DNA of 64,000 bases from Flavobacterium sp. GT3R68 (GTDB taxonomy: Bacteria; Bacteroidota; Bacteroidia; Flavobacteriales; Flavobacteriaceae): positions 32,818 through 96,817 of the forward strand of contig NZ_VJZK01000008.1 in assembly GCF_007109225.1 (NCBI RefSeq). The letters are read 5' to 3'. Below are positions 24,216 to 32,441 of this stretch, piece by piece; the stretch's first letter is position 1, and the number at the start of each line of letters is the position of its first letter. A model generated the notes under the pieces. That model made no database searches. It was given only the letters and a program-made list of their open reading frames with translations, and was not told the origin of the DNA. Position numbers and translations under genes: made by a program.

Positions 24216-25634
24216 ATGAAAATTCTCTTAACCGGCGCAACAGGATATATTGGGAAGCGACTTTTGCCTATTTTAGCAGCGCAGGGTCATGACATTGTTT
24301 GTTGTGTAAGAGATAAAAACAGGTTTTATTGTCCAATAGAATTACAGAAAAATGTCGAAGTTATCGAAGTCGATTTTTTAGATCAAACTACATTATATAA
24401 TATCCCCACAACCATTGATGCCGCTTATTATTTAATTCATTCTATGTCGGGTGCTTCGGATGATTTTGATGAATTAGAGCGTATTTCGGCAGAGCATTTT
24501 GTAGAACGGATTAATCAAACTACTGCAAAACAAGTGATTTATCTGAGCGGCATTGTCAATGAAAAATCGCTTTCAAAACATTTGTCCTCCAGAAAAAAAG
24601 TGGAAGAAGTATTAAATTCCGGAACCTTTCCTGTAACCACTTTAAGAGCCAGTATCATTGTGGGTTCCGGAAGTGCTTCGTTCGAAATCATTCGAGATTT
24701 GGTCAATAAACTTCCCATCATGATTGCTCCCAAATGGCTGAATACAAAATGTCAGCCTATTGCAATAACCGATGTACTCGAGTTTTTAATCAAATCGTTA
24801 CTTAATCCCCTAACCTATAATCAGAATTTTGATATTGGTGGCCCCGACATTTTAACGTATAAAGAAATGCTATTGGGTTTTGCCAAAGCCAGAAAACTCA
24901 AAAGGCGGATTTTTACCATTCCGGTCATGACACCGAAATTATCGTCATATTGGCTTTATTTTATAACCTCAACATCTTACAAACTGGCATCTGCCTTGGT
25001 GAGCAGCATGAAAGTGGAAGTGATTTGCAGAGATCATAGAATCAATGAAATCTTACACATTACACCAATGTCCTATGAACAGGCAATCTCCAGAGCTTTG
25101 ATAAAAGTGGATGAGAACAAAATTGCTTCCAGTTGGAAAGATTCCTTTGTCAGCGGGCGATTCAGCACCAGTATATCCGAATATATTAAAGTTCCCAGAA
25201 AAGATTGTTACATTGACCGCCGAAAAAAAACAATTGAAAACATGGATTTCACCATCAACCGAATCTGGTCATTGGGTGGAGACACGGGTTGGTACTATGC
25301 AGACTGGCTTTGGGACGTAAGAGGTTTTATCGATAAGTTATACGGAGGTGTGGGCTCCAGAAGAGGCCGAACCAACAGAACCGAAATTCATACGGGAGAT
25401 GTTCTGGATTTTTGGCGTGTTTTATATTCCAATAAAGAAGAAGGAAAACTGCTGTTATACGCCGAAATGAAATTGCCGGGTCAGGCCTGGTTAGAGTTCA
25501 AAATCATCAATAATAACTTATACCAAACGGCAACATTCAAACCTAAAGGTATTTGGGGTAAATTATATTGGTATTCTGTTTTGCCCTTTCACGGATTTAT
25601 TTTTAATGGAATGCTTAACAAACTCATTCGATAA
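24216..25634 (+). CDS. NAD(P)-binding SDR protein with C-terminal DUF2867
   Basis: This 472-aa two-domain protein has an N-terminal extended-SDR/NmrA-like Rossmann domain (LTGATGYIGKRLLPILAAQG, residues 2-20; YLIHSMSG near 70). The C-terminal half fits DUF2867, with SLGGDTGWYYADWLWDVRGF and GRTNRTEIHTGDVLDFWRV. Similar fusions are common near light- or stress-related genes, but the substrate is unknown. It closes the tetR operon, starting 26 bases after folE. Confidence 0.85.
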   Translation: MKILLTGATGYIGKRLLPILAAQGHDIVCCVRDKNRFYCPIELQKNVEVIEVDFLDQTTLYNIPTTIDAAYYLIHSMSGASDDFDELERISAEHFVERINQTTAKQVIYLSGIVNEKSLSKHLSSRKKVEEVLNSGTFPVTTLRASIIVGSGSASFEIIRDLVNKLPIMIAPKWLNTKCQPIAITDVLEFLIKSLLNPLTYNQNFDIGGPDILTYKEMLLGFAKARKLKRRIFTIPVMTPKLSSYWLYFITSTSYKLASALVSSMKVEVICRDHRINEILHITPMSYEQAISRALIKVDENKIASSWKDSFVSGRFSTSISEYIKVPRKDCYIDRRKKTIENMDFTINRIWSLGGDTGWYYADWLWDVRGFIDKLYGGVGSRRGRTNRTEIHTGDVLDFWRVLYSNKEEGKLLLYAEMKLPGQAWLEFKIINNNLYQTATFKPKGIWGKLYWYSVLPFHGFIFNGMLNKLIR

Positions 25635-25725
25635 TGATATTAAATTTAATTTCATTATAACTAAAGCCGTTCTCAAACTTAAGTTTGCATAAGGTCACTT
25701 ATATAAAAGTACCGGACTTTTTCAT

Positions 25726-25805
25726 GATGAGGAAACTTTTGATTACACGTCAGAAGAAGTAGTTTTGGAACTAAAAAATACAATATCCAATTGGCATTAA
25801 AATAA
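25726..25805 (+). pseudogene. C-terminal remnant of an acyl-CoA thioesterase gene
   Basis: The sequence reads DEETFDYTSEEVVLEL and, after a frame shift in an A run (25773-25778), KYNIQLALK and a stop. This matches the end of the thioesterase at 19898-20446 (NEETFDYSSKEVLNELAQYNVSVKLK). Only about 27 codons remain. The DNA differs enough that it is an old paralogue, not a recent copy. Nothing else recognisable lies in 25635-25725. Confidence 0.6.
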
Positions 25806-25838
25806 AAAAATCCCGTTCATGAATGGGATTTTTTTTAT
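25804..25838. terminator. Terminator between the DUF2867 operon and the DUF5777 gene
   Basis: AAAAAAATCCC and GGGATTTTTTT pair around GTTCATGAAT, which can extend the stem. A and T tracts on either side allow use from both directions. Confidence 0.85.
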
Positions 25839-25848
25839 ATCGGAATCT

Positions 25849-26724
25849 CTAAAAAACCCGTACCAGATTAAACCCGAAAGCAATTTCGTCTTCACCCCAA
25901 TCACCGGTTGTTTGGCCTAAATAACCCGTTTCATGCATGGCTCTGGAGTTTGTAAAATGCATTTGAAAAACATGTCCGCCTGTCTCTAAATCGACACCAA
26001 TAGACAATGGGTTTCTATAGACGGACTGACTGGCGCGATTGAGATGTGCCGCATAGTCCATATTAACTGACCAGCGTTTCGCAAATTTATACCTGCCGCC
26101 GACTCCAATCGCAAACTGACTGTTATCTTGCGGATTCGGCAAAATCGCATCGTCATTTTCATCCAGAATATCCCGAACGGTGTTTTCATGAAAATAGGTG
26201 GGTGCTACTTCCAAAGACAATTTATCATTGAATTTTCTCGAAATCAATACTTGTGTTACATAACTCAAACGATTGGAAAATTTCATTTTGGGATAATCTT
26301 CCTCCTTCATTTCAGAATTAATAGCAACACTGTTAAATCCAACTATTGCAAAAGGGAATCCATTTTTTTCCTGCGAATGCAAGCGATATTTGACCCCTAC
26401 GTCATAGGTTTCCTGAAATCCGCTTCGGGCCACATGAACAGTCCACCAATCTATTACCCCATATAAAAACTTAAGTTGGGTATTGGCATTATCCATACCA
26501 AAGAAATCATCAAAACCGTGGTTGACATAGTCAAAACGATGTGCAACTACAAAATACAAATCACCTCTTGCGGCCAATTTGGTCGATTCAATATTGACTA
26601 TTTTCATCGATTTGAAAGCCGATTCCACTTTTGTATCCACTTGAGCACTGTCAATTTTAGACAATAAATCATCTTGGGCAAAAGCGCAGAGGGGAAATAA
26701 TAAAGCGAGCAGGATTTTCTTCAT
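25849..26724 (-). CDS. DUF5777 family outer-membrane beta-barrel protein
   Basis: This 291-aa protein has a signal peptide (ILLALLFPLCAFAQ) and alternating amphipathic strands ending in aromatic residues, typical of an outer-membrane barrel. Conserved-looking features are YFVVAHRFDYVN and NRASQSVYRNPLSIGVDLETG with HVFQMHFTNSRAM. It fits DUF5777, a Bacteroidota family of unknown role. It lies 1 base downstream of a T9SS/DOMON-like gene in a four-gene minus-strand unit, which runs divergently from a cytochrome and YceI pair. Confidence 0.82.
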   Translation of the reverse strand: MKKILLALLFPLCAFAQDDLLSKIDSAQVDTKVESAFKSMKIVNIESTKLAARGDLYFVVAHRFDYVNHGFDDFFGMDNANTQLKFLYGVIDWWTVHVARSGFQETYDVGVKYRLHSQEKNGFPFAIVGFNSVAINSEMKEEDYPKMKFSNRLSYVTQVLISRKFNDKLSLEVAPTYFHENTVRDILDENDDAILPNPQDNSQFAIGVGGRYKFAKRWSVNMDYAAHLNRASQSVYRNPLSIGVDLETGGHVFQMHFTNSRAMHETGYLGQTTGDWGEDEIAFGFNLVRVF

Positions 26725-26725
26725 A

Positions 26726-27499
26726 TTAATTCACTACCAGGGTTTTAACAGCCGACCCATCCTCTGTACTGACTTTCAAAAGATAAGAACCTTTTTGTAA
26801 ATTAGTTATATCGATATTGTTTTGCGCATTGCTTACCGATTGTTTTTTGACTATTCGCCCTAAGAAGTCATATACGGCTACTTTCGCATCTGTGAAACCT
26901 TCCGGTAATTCAATGGTTGTATAACCAATCGTTGGATTTGGATACATTTTGAATTTTGCCAAAGCGAAGTCTTCTGTACCCAATGCTAAGTTTACTGTTG
27001 TTGCACCGCAATTTCCGGATTCGTGGTAAGCAACCACCATCGATCCTAGCCTACGAGCATAAACTACATTAATTGGTTGCGCTGCAGCAGGAAAAACATA
27101 ATCGTTGGAATCACCGGTATTTCGCGCTCTAGTAGCGACAACGGTTCTTACTCCGGTGTTTACCACATCTGAACTTATAGTCCAGTTTTGTATTGCATCC
27201 AGAGGAGGTTCAAAGCCTACGCCGACAAATGTTCTGTCTGTCATATTGATACCGTCATAAATAACGACGTCCCTACCTACAGTACCCATTCCTGTCGTAT
27301 TAAATCCCATTCCCAGCCAACTTGTAGAAGGCCCAATTAATGTTAAGGTTACTGTTGCAGCTGTGACATCAATTTTACCAGAATAGGCCGTAGTTGCGCC
27401 ACCTCCAAAAAAAGGAACCGTACCTGTTGAATACGTTTGGGCAAATAATCCACTAGCCGTAAACAATAGCCCTAGAATAGTAAATGTAATTTTTCTCAT
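26726..27499 (-). CDS. Secreted DOMON-like protein with T9SS sorting domain
   Basis: This 257-aa protein has a signal peptide, a domain of about 160 residues, and a C-terminal type IX sorting domain (MYPNPTIGYTTIELPEGF ... GSYLLKVSTEDGSAVKTLVV). The middle resembles a DOMON domain, with SWLGMGFNTTGMGTVGRDVV and RARNTGDSNDYVFP; DOMON domains bind haem b or sugars. It would be exported to the cell surface or medium. Its neighbours, a cytochrome c lipoprotein and YceI, make haem binding the more attractive possibility, but this is inference. Confidence 0.7.
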   Translation of the reverse strand: MRKITFTILGLLFTASGLFAQTYSTGTVPFFGGGATTAYSGKIDVTAATVTLTLIGPSTSWLGMGFNTTGMGTVGRDVVIYDGINMTDRTFVGVGFEPPLDAIQNWTISSDVVNTGVRTVVATRARNTGDSNDYVFPAAAQPINVVYARRLGSMVVAYHESGNCGATTVNLALGTEDFALAKFKMYPNPTIGYTTIELPEGFTDAKVAVYDFLGRIVKKQSVSNAQNNIDITNLQKGSYLLKVSTEDGSAVKTLVVN

Positions 27500-27502
27500 G
27501 AT

Positions 27503-28018
27503 TTAATTTTTTAGAAGTTGCATCAATTTTTCATCGTTGTTCATTTTGGCATAATCCATTGCCGAATTTCCTCTGATATCTTTTAAAGCTATATCCGCTT
27601 TAGCTATTAACAGCATTTCCACAATTTCAAAATGTTTAAAAAGGGTTGCATAAATTAAAGCCGTATTCCCGCTTGGATCAGCAATATTAGGATTGGCTTT
27701 TTGGTCCAGTAAAATTTTAACTATTTCTTTATTTCCTTTTACAACTGCTGCCATTAAAGGAGTTCCCATAGAACTGGTGCCGTTAATATCTTTCACTCTG
27801 GTAACCAAAAAATCGGCAACGGCAATATTTCCTTTGTAACAGGCTAAAACCAGGGGTGAATATCCACCTTCATTAACCGAATTAATGGCGTCCGGATTTT
27901 GTTTAATAATGTTTTTTATTTCCTCAACAGTTCCTTTTCGGGCTACATCAAAGATATCCTGTTGTGAAAATACAGGCTGCAAAACAATCATCATTAAAGT
28001 TACGTAAAAATATTTCAT
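27503..28018 (-). CDS. Periplasmic ankyrin-repeat protein
   Basis: This 171-aa protein has a signal peptide (YFYVTLMMIVLQPVFSQ) and about four ankyrin repeats, for example GGYSPLVLACYKGNIAVADF, GTPLMAAVVKGNKEIVKIL and GNTALIYATLFKHFEIVEML. Exported ankyrin proteins in bacteria often sit beside catalases or cytochromes and act as protein partners. It lies 3 bases upstream of the DOMON protein gene start on the same strand. Confidence 0.88.
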   Translation of the reverse strand: MKYFYVTLMMIVLQPVFSQQDIFDVARKGTVEEIKNIIKQNPDAINSVNEGGYSPLVLACYKGNIAVADFLVTRVKDINGTSSMGTPLMAAVVKGNKEIVKILLDQKANPNIADPSGNTALIYATLFKHFEIVEMLLIAKADIALKDIRGNSAMDYAKMNNDEKLMQLLKN

Positions 28019-28027
28019 AAGAAAAAT

Positions 28028-28423
28028 TTATGGGTTTACTATGGCGCACTGATCCATTTTTAATTCATCCAATAATTCGTCATAGCCTATAAACCGTCCT
28101 TTTATTTTCACAGCAGTTAAAGTCTTTAAATCATTTGGGAACTTATCTTTGAAAACGGCAACCAGCTTATCGTCAAGAATGATAACATTTGCAGAAGGAT
28201 CGCTACCCGAAATTTTCCCGGAAACCTCAATTGTCTTATCCAGATATTTTTGGTTAGATTTGGTTTCATTTTTGATGAACTCAGTATAGATTGAAGTAGC
28301 GGAAACCTTAAAACTTTCTTTTTCCGAATTGATATCGCGGTGGCTTTTATAGATATAAAAATACAAACCAATGCAGGTAATAATAAAAAAAATTGCAATT
28401 ATAAATAATGTATTTTTTTGCAT
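28028..28423 (-). CDS. Membrane-anchored OB-fold protein (tRNA_anti-like)
   Basis: This 131-aa protein has an N-terminal membrane helix (TLFIIAIFFIITCIGLYFYIY) and a single OB-like domain, EVSGKISGSDPSANVIILDD ... VKIKGRFIGYDELLDELKM. It resembles the tRNA_anti-like family of exported or anchored small OB-fold proteins. Despite the name, no tRNA role is implied. It is the first gene of the minus-strand unit, with its start 89 bases from the divergent cytochrome gene. Confidence 0.75.
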   Translation of the reverse strand: MQKNTLFIIAIFFIITCIGLYFYIYKSHRDINSEKESFKVSATSIYTEFIKNETKSNQKYLDKTIEVSGKISGSDPSANVIILDDKLVAVFKDKFPNDLKTLTAVKIKGRFIGYDELLDELKMDQCAIVNP

Positions 28424-28512
28424 GTTTTGTAAATTTATCTTACAAATTTAACTAATTTTTTCTTTAATATTAATTTTTTTATCGCTAACTTTAATAAGCC
28501 AATAGCACTAAG

Positions 28513-28878
28513 ATGACAATCAAAACTTTATTTTTTTATTTTTTTGCAGCAACTCTGTTTTGGGGCTGCGATACCGATTCCGAATCGGATCTGACTGAAA
28601 TCAATAACAATACAGAGCCTATTACTTACACACAAACTGTTCGAGGCATAATCAACAATAACTGCATTATGTGTCATGCAAGCACTCCTGTAAATGGAGC
28701 GCCAATGCCCTTAACTACTTATGCCAATGTCAAAAACGCAGTGCTATTCAGAGGATTATTAGACAGAATCTCAAGACCTCAGGGAAGCCCGGGAATGATG
28801 CCGAACGGAGGAACAAGGTTACCACAAAGTACGATTGACCTGATTGTACAATGGAAAAACGACGGTTTATTAGAATAG
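28513..28878 (+). CDS. Monohaem c-type cytochrome lipoprotein
   Basis: This 121-aa protein has a lipobox ending at Cys19 (ATLFWGC) and one c-type haem site C51-I-M-C54-H55. A downstream Met in SPGMMPNGGTRLP is a likely sixth ligand. The layout fits small planctomycete/Bacteroidota cytochromes with the NCIMCH motif. It should act at the periplasmic face or on the outer membrane. The YceI gene follows after 27 bases. Confidence 0.9.
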   Translation: MTIKTLFFYFFAATLFWGCDTDSESDLTEINNNTEPITYTQTVRGIINNNCIMCHASTPVNGAPMPLTTYANVKNAVLFRGLLDRISRPQGSPGMMPNGGTRLPQSTIDLIVQWKNDGLLE

Positions 28879-28905
28879 TTAGCACATCACCAAATTAACG
28901 CCATC

Positions 28906-29448
28906 ATGAAAAAATCAATAGTTTTATTGATCACCTTCTTGTCATTCCATTCTATTTTTGCACAAGATAAAAAGCTTACCAAAACGGGCACGGTTACATT
29001 TGAAGCTTCAGTCCCTTCCTTTGAAGAAGTGGAAGGAACCAATGAATCAGTTACTTGTATTTTAAACATTAAAACAGGAGAATTTGCCAGTTTGGCATTG
29101 ATTAAAGGATTTCGTTTTAAAATCGCTTTAATGGAAGAACACTTCAACGAGAATTACATGGAAAGCGACACCTATCCGAAAGCAATGTTTAAAGGCGTCA
29201 TTCAAGGTTTTAATTGGAATATTATAGGAACTGCTTCCAAAGAATTCAAGATGAAGGGCAAACTCGAATTGCATGGAAGAAGCAGGGAAATTTACACCAC
29301 TGTAAAGCTTCGAAAAGTAGATGATGCACTGGAAATACTTTCTGATTTCAATGTGAATTCAGAGGATTTCAGAATCAGCATTCCAAAGGTAGTCAGTAAT
29401 AAAGTATCCAAAACCGTCAATATTAAAACCAATTTCCTGGTTAAATAA
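28906..29448 (+). CDS. YceI-family periplasmic protein
   Basis: This 180-aa protein has a signal peptide (SIVLLITFLSFHSIFAQ) and a lipocalin-like barrel of the YceI family, with LTKTGTVTFEASVPSFEEVE and the GKLELHGRSREI strand turn. Known YceI proteins bind isoprenoid lipids such as quinone-like polyprenyl compounds. Here it follows a cytochrome c gene and faces a DUF5777/DOMON unit, so a lipid-linked redox function is possible. Its end overlaps the convergent channel gene by eight bases. Confidence 0.88.
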   Translation: MKKSIVLLITFLSFHSIFAQDKKLTKTGTVTFEASVPSFEEVEGTNESVTCILNIKTGEFASLALIKGFRFKIALMEEHFNENYMESDTYPKAMFKGVIQGFNWNIIGTASKEFKMKGKLELHGRSREIYTTVKLRKVDDALEILSDFNVNSEDFRISIPKVVSNKVSKTVNIKTNFLVK

Positions 29449-30403
29449 AGCAGTGCAGGTCAACTGCATTAAAAATATTCAGCTTGTCTAAATGCAACAC
29501 CGTTTTTGAGCTGTCGCCGCTTCGGGTATACATGGGTTCGAATTTTGCGCCATACACCACTTCATCAAAGGTATAGGACGTTCGCGCGGCAACCGTGTTA
29601 CTAAACATATCATCAAAGGTTTTGATGAAAACCAGTATTTCTCCATTCATATTCGCAAAATCCTCTTTTGTAAATTTATAGAGTGGACTGTCCTCGGTTA
29701 TTGGATGCACCAATGTCCAGCTCAAGGTCAACGCATTAATTTTTTTCAGTTCTAAATCCAATGCAAAAAACTTGTTGGTCTTTATACCATTTTCCTCTAC
29801 ACTCATTCCCAGGGTCATCTTAGCTTCGGCATCTGTAAAATTGGTATTCTTAAAAGGCGTGGTTCTAATCATCAATCCAGTTATTTCACCATAAGGTGCA
29901 ATCAGGGCATTATGTGAAAATTTCAAAAATGCAGTCGGTTTACTGAATCTTCCGAAGAATAATCCTGTCGCAATAGCAAAACTCAACAAACCAATTAAGG
30001 CTTCTGCGGCAGCAATAGAACTAGTCAAAAAACCGGACGGACTAATATGCCCGTAACCCACAGTAGTAAAAGTTTGCGCACTAAAAAAGTAAGCCTGTCC
30101 GAATTTGGTCCATTCCGAACCTGCCGTATCGATGCCGTTTAAGTGTTCAATGCCTATTCCATAATAAATCACAGCAAAAATAAAATTCATTCCAACATAA
30201 AAAGCCAAAACGACAAACATGAATTTCCAACGCGGCAAGTCGATGAGCGTATGATACCAGCTTATCCGGTGTAAAATATGCAGGCCCCGTTTTTCGACAT
30301 TAGCAGTGCCGTTTTTATTGACAAACCGGCCTCCATAATTGGATGCGTTGGTTCCGAATCCTGTATTCTTATCAGTTTTTGCTTTATTGTTAAATTTTTT
30401 CAT
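29441..30403 (-). CDS. Inward-rectifier (KirBac-type) potassium channel
   Basis: This 320-aa membrane protein has two transmembrane helices (about 60-85 and 125-150) around a pore helix and the K+ selectivity filter TVGYG in FTTVGYGHISPSG. The C-terminal half is the immunoglobulin-like cytoplasmic gating domain (EITGLMIRTTPFKNTNFTDA ... VVYGAKFEPMY). It conducts potassium across the inner membrane and is gated by ligands or lipids in known examples. It is on its own transcript. Confidence 0.93.
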   Translation of the reverse strand: MKKFNNKAKTDKNTGFGTNASNYGGRFVNKNGTANVEKRGLHILHRISWYHTLIDLPRWKFMFVVLAFYVGMNFIFAVIYYGIGIEHLNGIDTAGSEWTKFGQAYFFSAQTFTTVGYGHISPSGFLTSSIAAAEALIGLLSFAIATGLFFGRFSKPTAFLKFSHNALIAPYGEITGLMIRTTPFKNTNFTDAEAKMTLGMSVEENGIKTNKFFALDLELKKINALTLSWTLVHPITEDSPLYKFTKEDFANMNGEILVFIKTFDDMFSNTVAARTSYTFDEVVYGAKFEPMYTRSGDSSKTVLHLDKLNIFNAVDLHCFI

Positions 30404-30513
30404 ATATATTGAGAATCAGTAGTTTACGAGTAAAATTAAATAAAATATAATGTGCTAATAGGGCCTGTATCTCGTTTTAATTATTATCTTCGCATTCCAA
30501 ATCTACTGTAATT

Positions 30514-32436
30514 ATGACAATTAAACGCATAGTCCTGTTACTATTTGTATTCATTACGTATAGTTCATTTTCACAAAAAAACATTGACCCGACACTCGAG
30601 GATATTGTTTTAGCGAAACAGCTTCGCGAAAAAAACTCTAAATCTGACGTCGCAGTCCTTTCGAGTTATTCGATTATTTCATTCGGATTAAACTCCAAGG
30701 AAGGAAAGGTGACAGTTAATCATAGCCTACGTGAAAACTTAATGAATATAACACATAGGACGGATATTCAAAAATATGAGTTCTATGATAGTGAGTCTAT
30801 GATTGAAAACTTCAGGCTGAAATACCGTAATGAAAAGAACGCCTATTTTTTGGTTAAGGATGAATTCTATAAAAATGATGATTTATTTTATAATGATGCA
30901 CGTGTAAAATACATGAATGTCGATTTTCCGGTTCAGGGCTATACTTATTTTTATGAGTTGGATAAAAAATACAAAGACGTAAAATATTTTACCACGGTGT
31001 ACCTCAACGATGATTATCCCGTAGTAAAAAAAGAAATTACGATTGTCATTCCAAGTTGGTTGGAACTTGAAATAAAAGAATTCAACTTTAAAGGTTTTGA
31101 AATCAAGAAAACCGAGAAAAAAGACGAGAAAGCTAAGACCACAACATACACTTATACTATCGAAAATGTTGCCCCAACACCTGTTGAAAAAGCAACTCCT
31201 GGCCCCAGTTACATTTATCCTCATTTGATGCTGATCGCAAAATCATACACTAAGGATAACCAAAAAACGACGCTTTTTAACGCAACATCTGATTTATACA
31301 AATGGTATAAGTCACTTGTGGATCTGATGCAGGAAAATCCGGCTCTTTTGAAGGAAAAAGTCAAAGAACTCACTGAAAAAGCAACTTCCGATGAAGAGAA
31401 AATCAAAAACATCTATTATTGGGTTCAGGACAATATCCGATATATTGCATTTGAGGATGGAATAGCAGGATTTAAACCGGACGAATCCCAAAATGTTTTT
31501 CAGAAGCGTTATGGCGATTGCAAAGGAATGGCTAACCTTACCAAACAAATGCTGAAAGAGGCTGGCTTTGATGCGCGTTTAACCTGGATTGGAACCAAAC
31601 GAATCGCTTATGATTACACTACGCCGTCATTATCTGTCGATAATCACATGATTTGCACCTTGCTATTTAAAGGTAAAAAATACTTCTTGGACGGAACTGA
31701 AAAATACAACTCCTTTGGTGAATATGCAGAACGGATTCAGGGGAAAGAGGTTTTAATTGAAAACGGAACTGATTTCATAATCGAAAAAATCCCGGCTACA
31801 AATGCTGCGGCAAATACCGAAACGTTGACTTCCACTTTCCATATTGAGAACGAATCGTTGATTGGAAATACAAAAAACACCTTTCTCGGAGAAAGCCGTG
31901 CGTCCTTTTTGTATAATTATAACAACACCAAAACAGATAAAAAAGAGGAGGCCTTACAGGAATACATCACCGACCGAGATAAAAATTTTACGGTAACGAA
32001 TATCACTACTTCCGACCTGAAAAACAGGGATAAGATGTTGTCATTGGAATACAATACCAAATTGGACAATAAAGTGTCGAGTTTCGACAATGACCTTTAC
32101 ATTGATCTGGATTTCAAAAAAGAATTTGCGACCCTTGATTTTAAGGAACGCAAAAACGATTATGAGTTTCCATACAAGGAAAATTATGAATCAACCATCA
32201 AATTGGAAATTCCCGCCGGATACAAAGTAGTCAAACTTCCGGAATCCATTTCTTTTTCAAAAGACAACTTATTGGTAGACATCAGTTATCAGCAGGTTGG
32301 AAACGAAATTATTTACAAAAAACAATTTACCTTCAAAAACGGAGTGATCAAATCGGCCGATTTTACGGACTGGAATCCTTTTTTGGAAAAATTGTCAAAA
32401 ATCTACAACGAACAAATTACCCTAACCAAATCATAA
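30514..32436 (+). CDS. DUF3857 and transglutaminase-like protein (intact triad)
   Basis: This 640-aa exported protein has a signal peptide (IVLLLFVFITYSSFS), an N-terminal DUF3857 domain (to about 260), and a transglutaminase-like domain. Its triad is visible as C336 (YGDCKGMAN), H378 (VDNHMICTL) and D393 (YFLDGTEKY). Members may be cysteine proteases or transamidases; the role is unknown. A second DUF3857 gene starts 6 bases after it, and the two proteins may act as a pair. Confidence 0.9.
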   Translation: MTIKRIVLLLFVFITYSSFSQKNIDPTLEDIVLAKQLREKNSKSDVAVLSSYSIISFGLNSKEGKVTVNHSLRENLMNITHRTDIQKYEFYDSESMIENFRLKYRNEKNAYFLVKDEFYKNDDLFYNDARVKYMNVDFPVQGYTYFYELDKKYKDVKYFTTVYLNDDYPVVKKEITIVIPSWLELEIKEFNFKGFEIKKTEKKDEKAKTTTYTYTIENVAPTPVEKATPGPSYIYPHLMLIAKSYTKDNQKTTLFNATSDLYKWYKSLVDLMQENPALLKEKVKELTEKATSDEEKIKNIYYWVQDNIRYIAFEDGIAGFKPDESQNVFQKRYGDCKGMANLTKQMLKEAGFDARLTWIGTKRIAYDYTTPSLSVDNHMICTLLFKGKKYFLDGTEKYNSFGEYAERIQGKEVLIENGTDFIIEKIPATNAAANTETLTSTFHIENESLIGNTKNTFLGESRASFLYNYNNTKTDKKEEALQEYITDRDKNFTVTNITTSDLKNRDKMLSLEYNTKLDNKVSSFDNDLYIDLDFKKEFATLDFKERKNDYEFPYKENYESTIKLEIPAGYKVVKLPESISFSKDNLLVDISYQQVGNEIIYKKQFTFKNGVIKSADFTDWNPFLEKLSKIYNEQITLTKS

Positions 32437-32441
32437 TCGCC

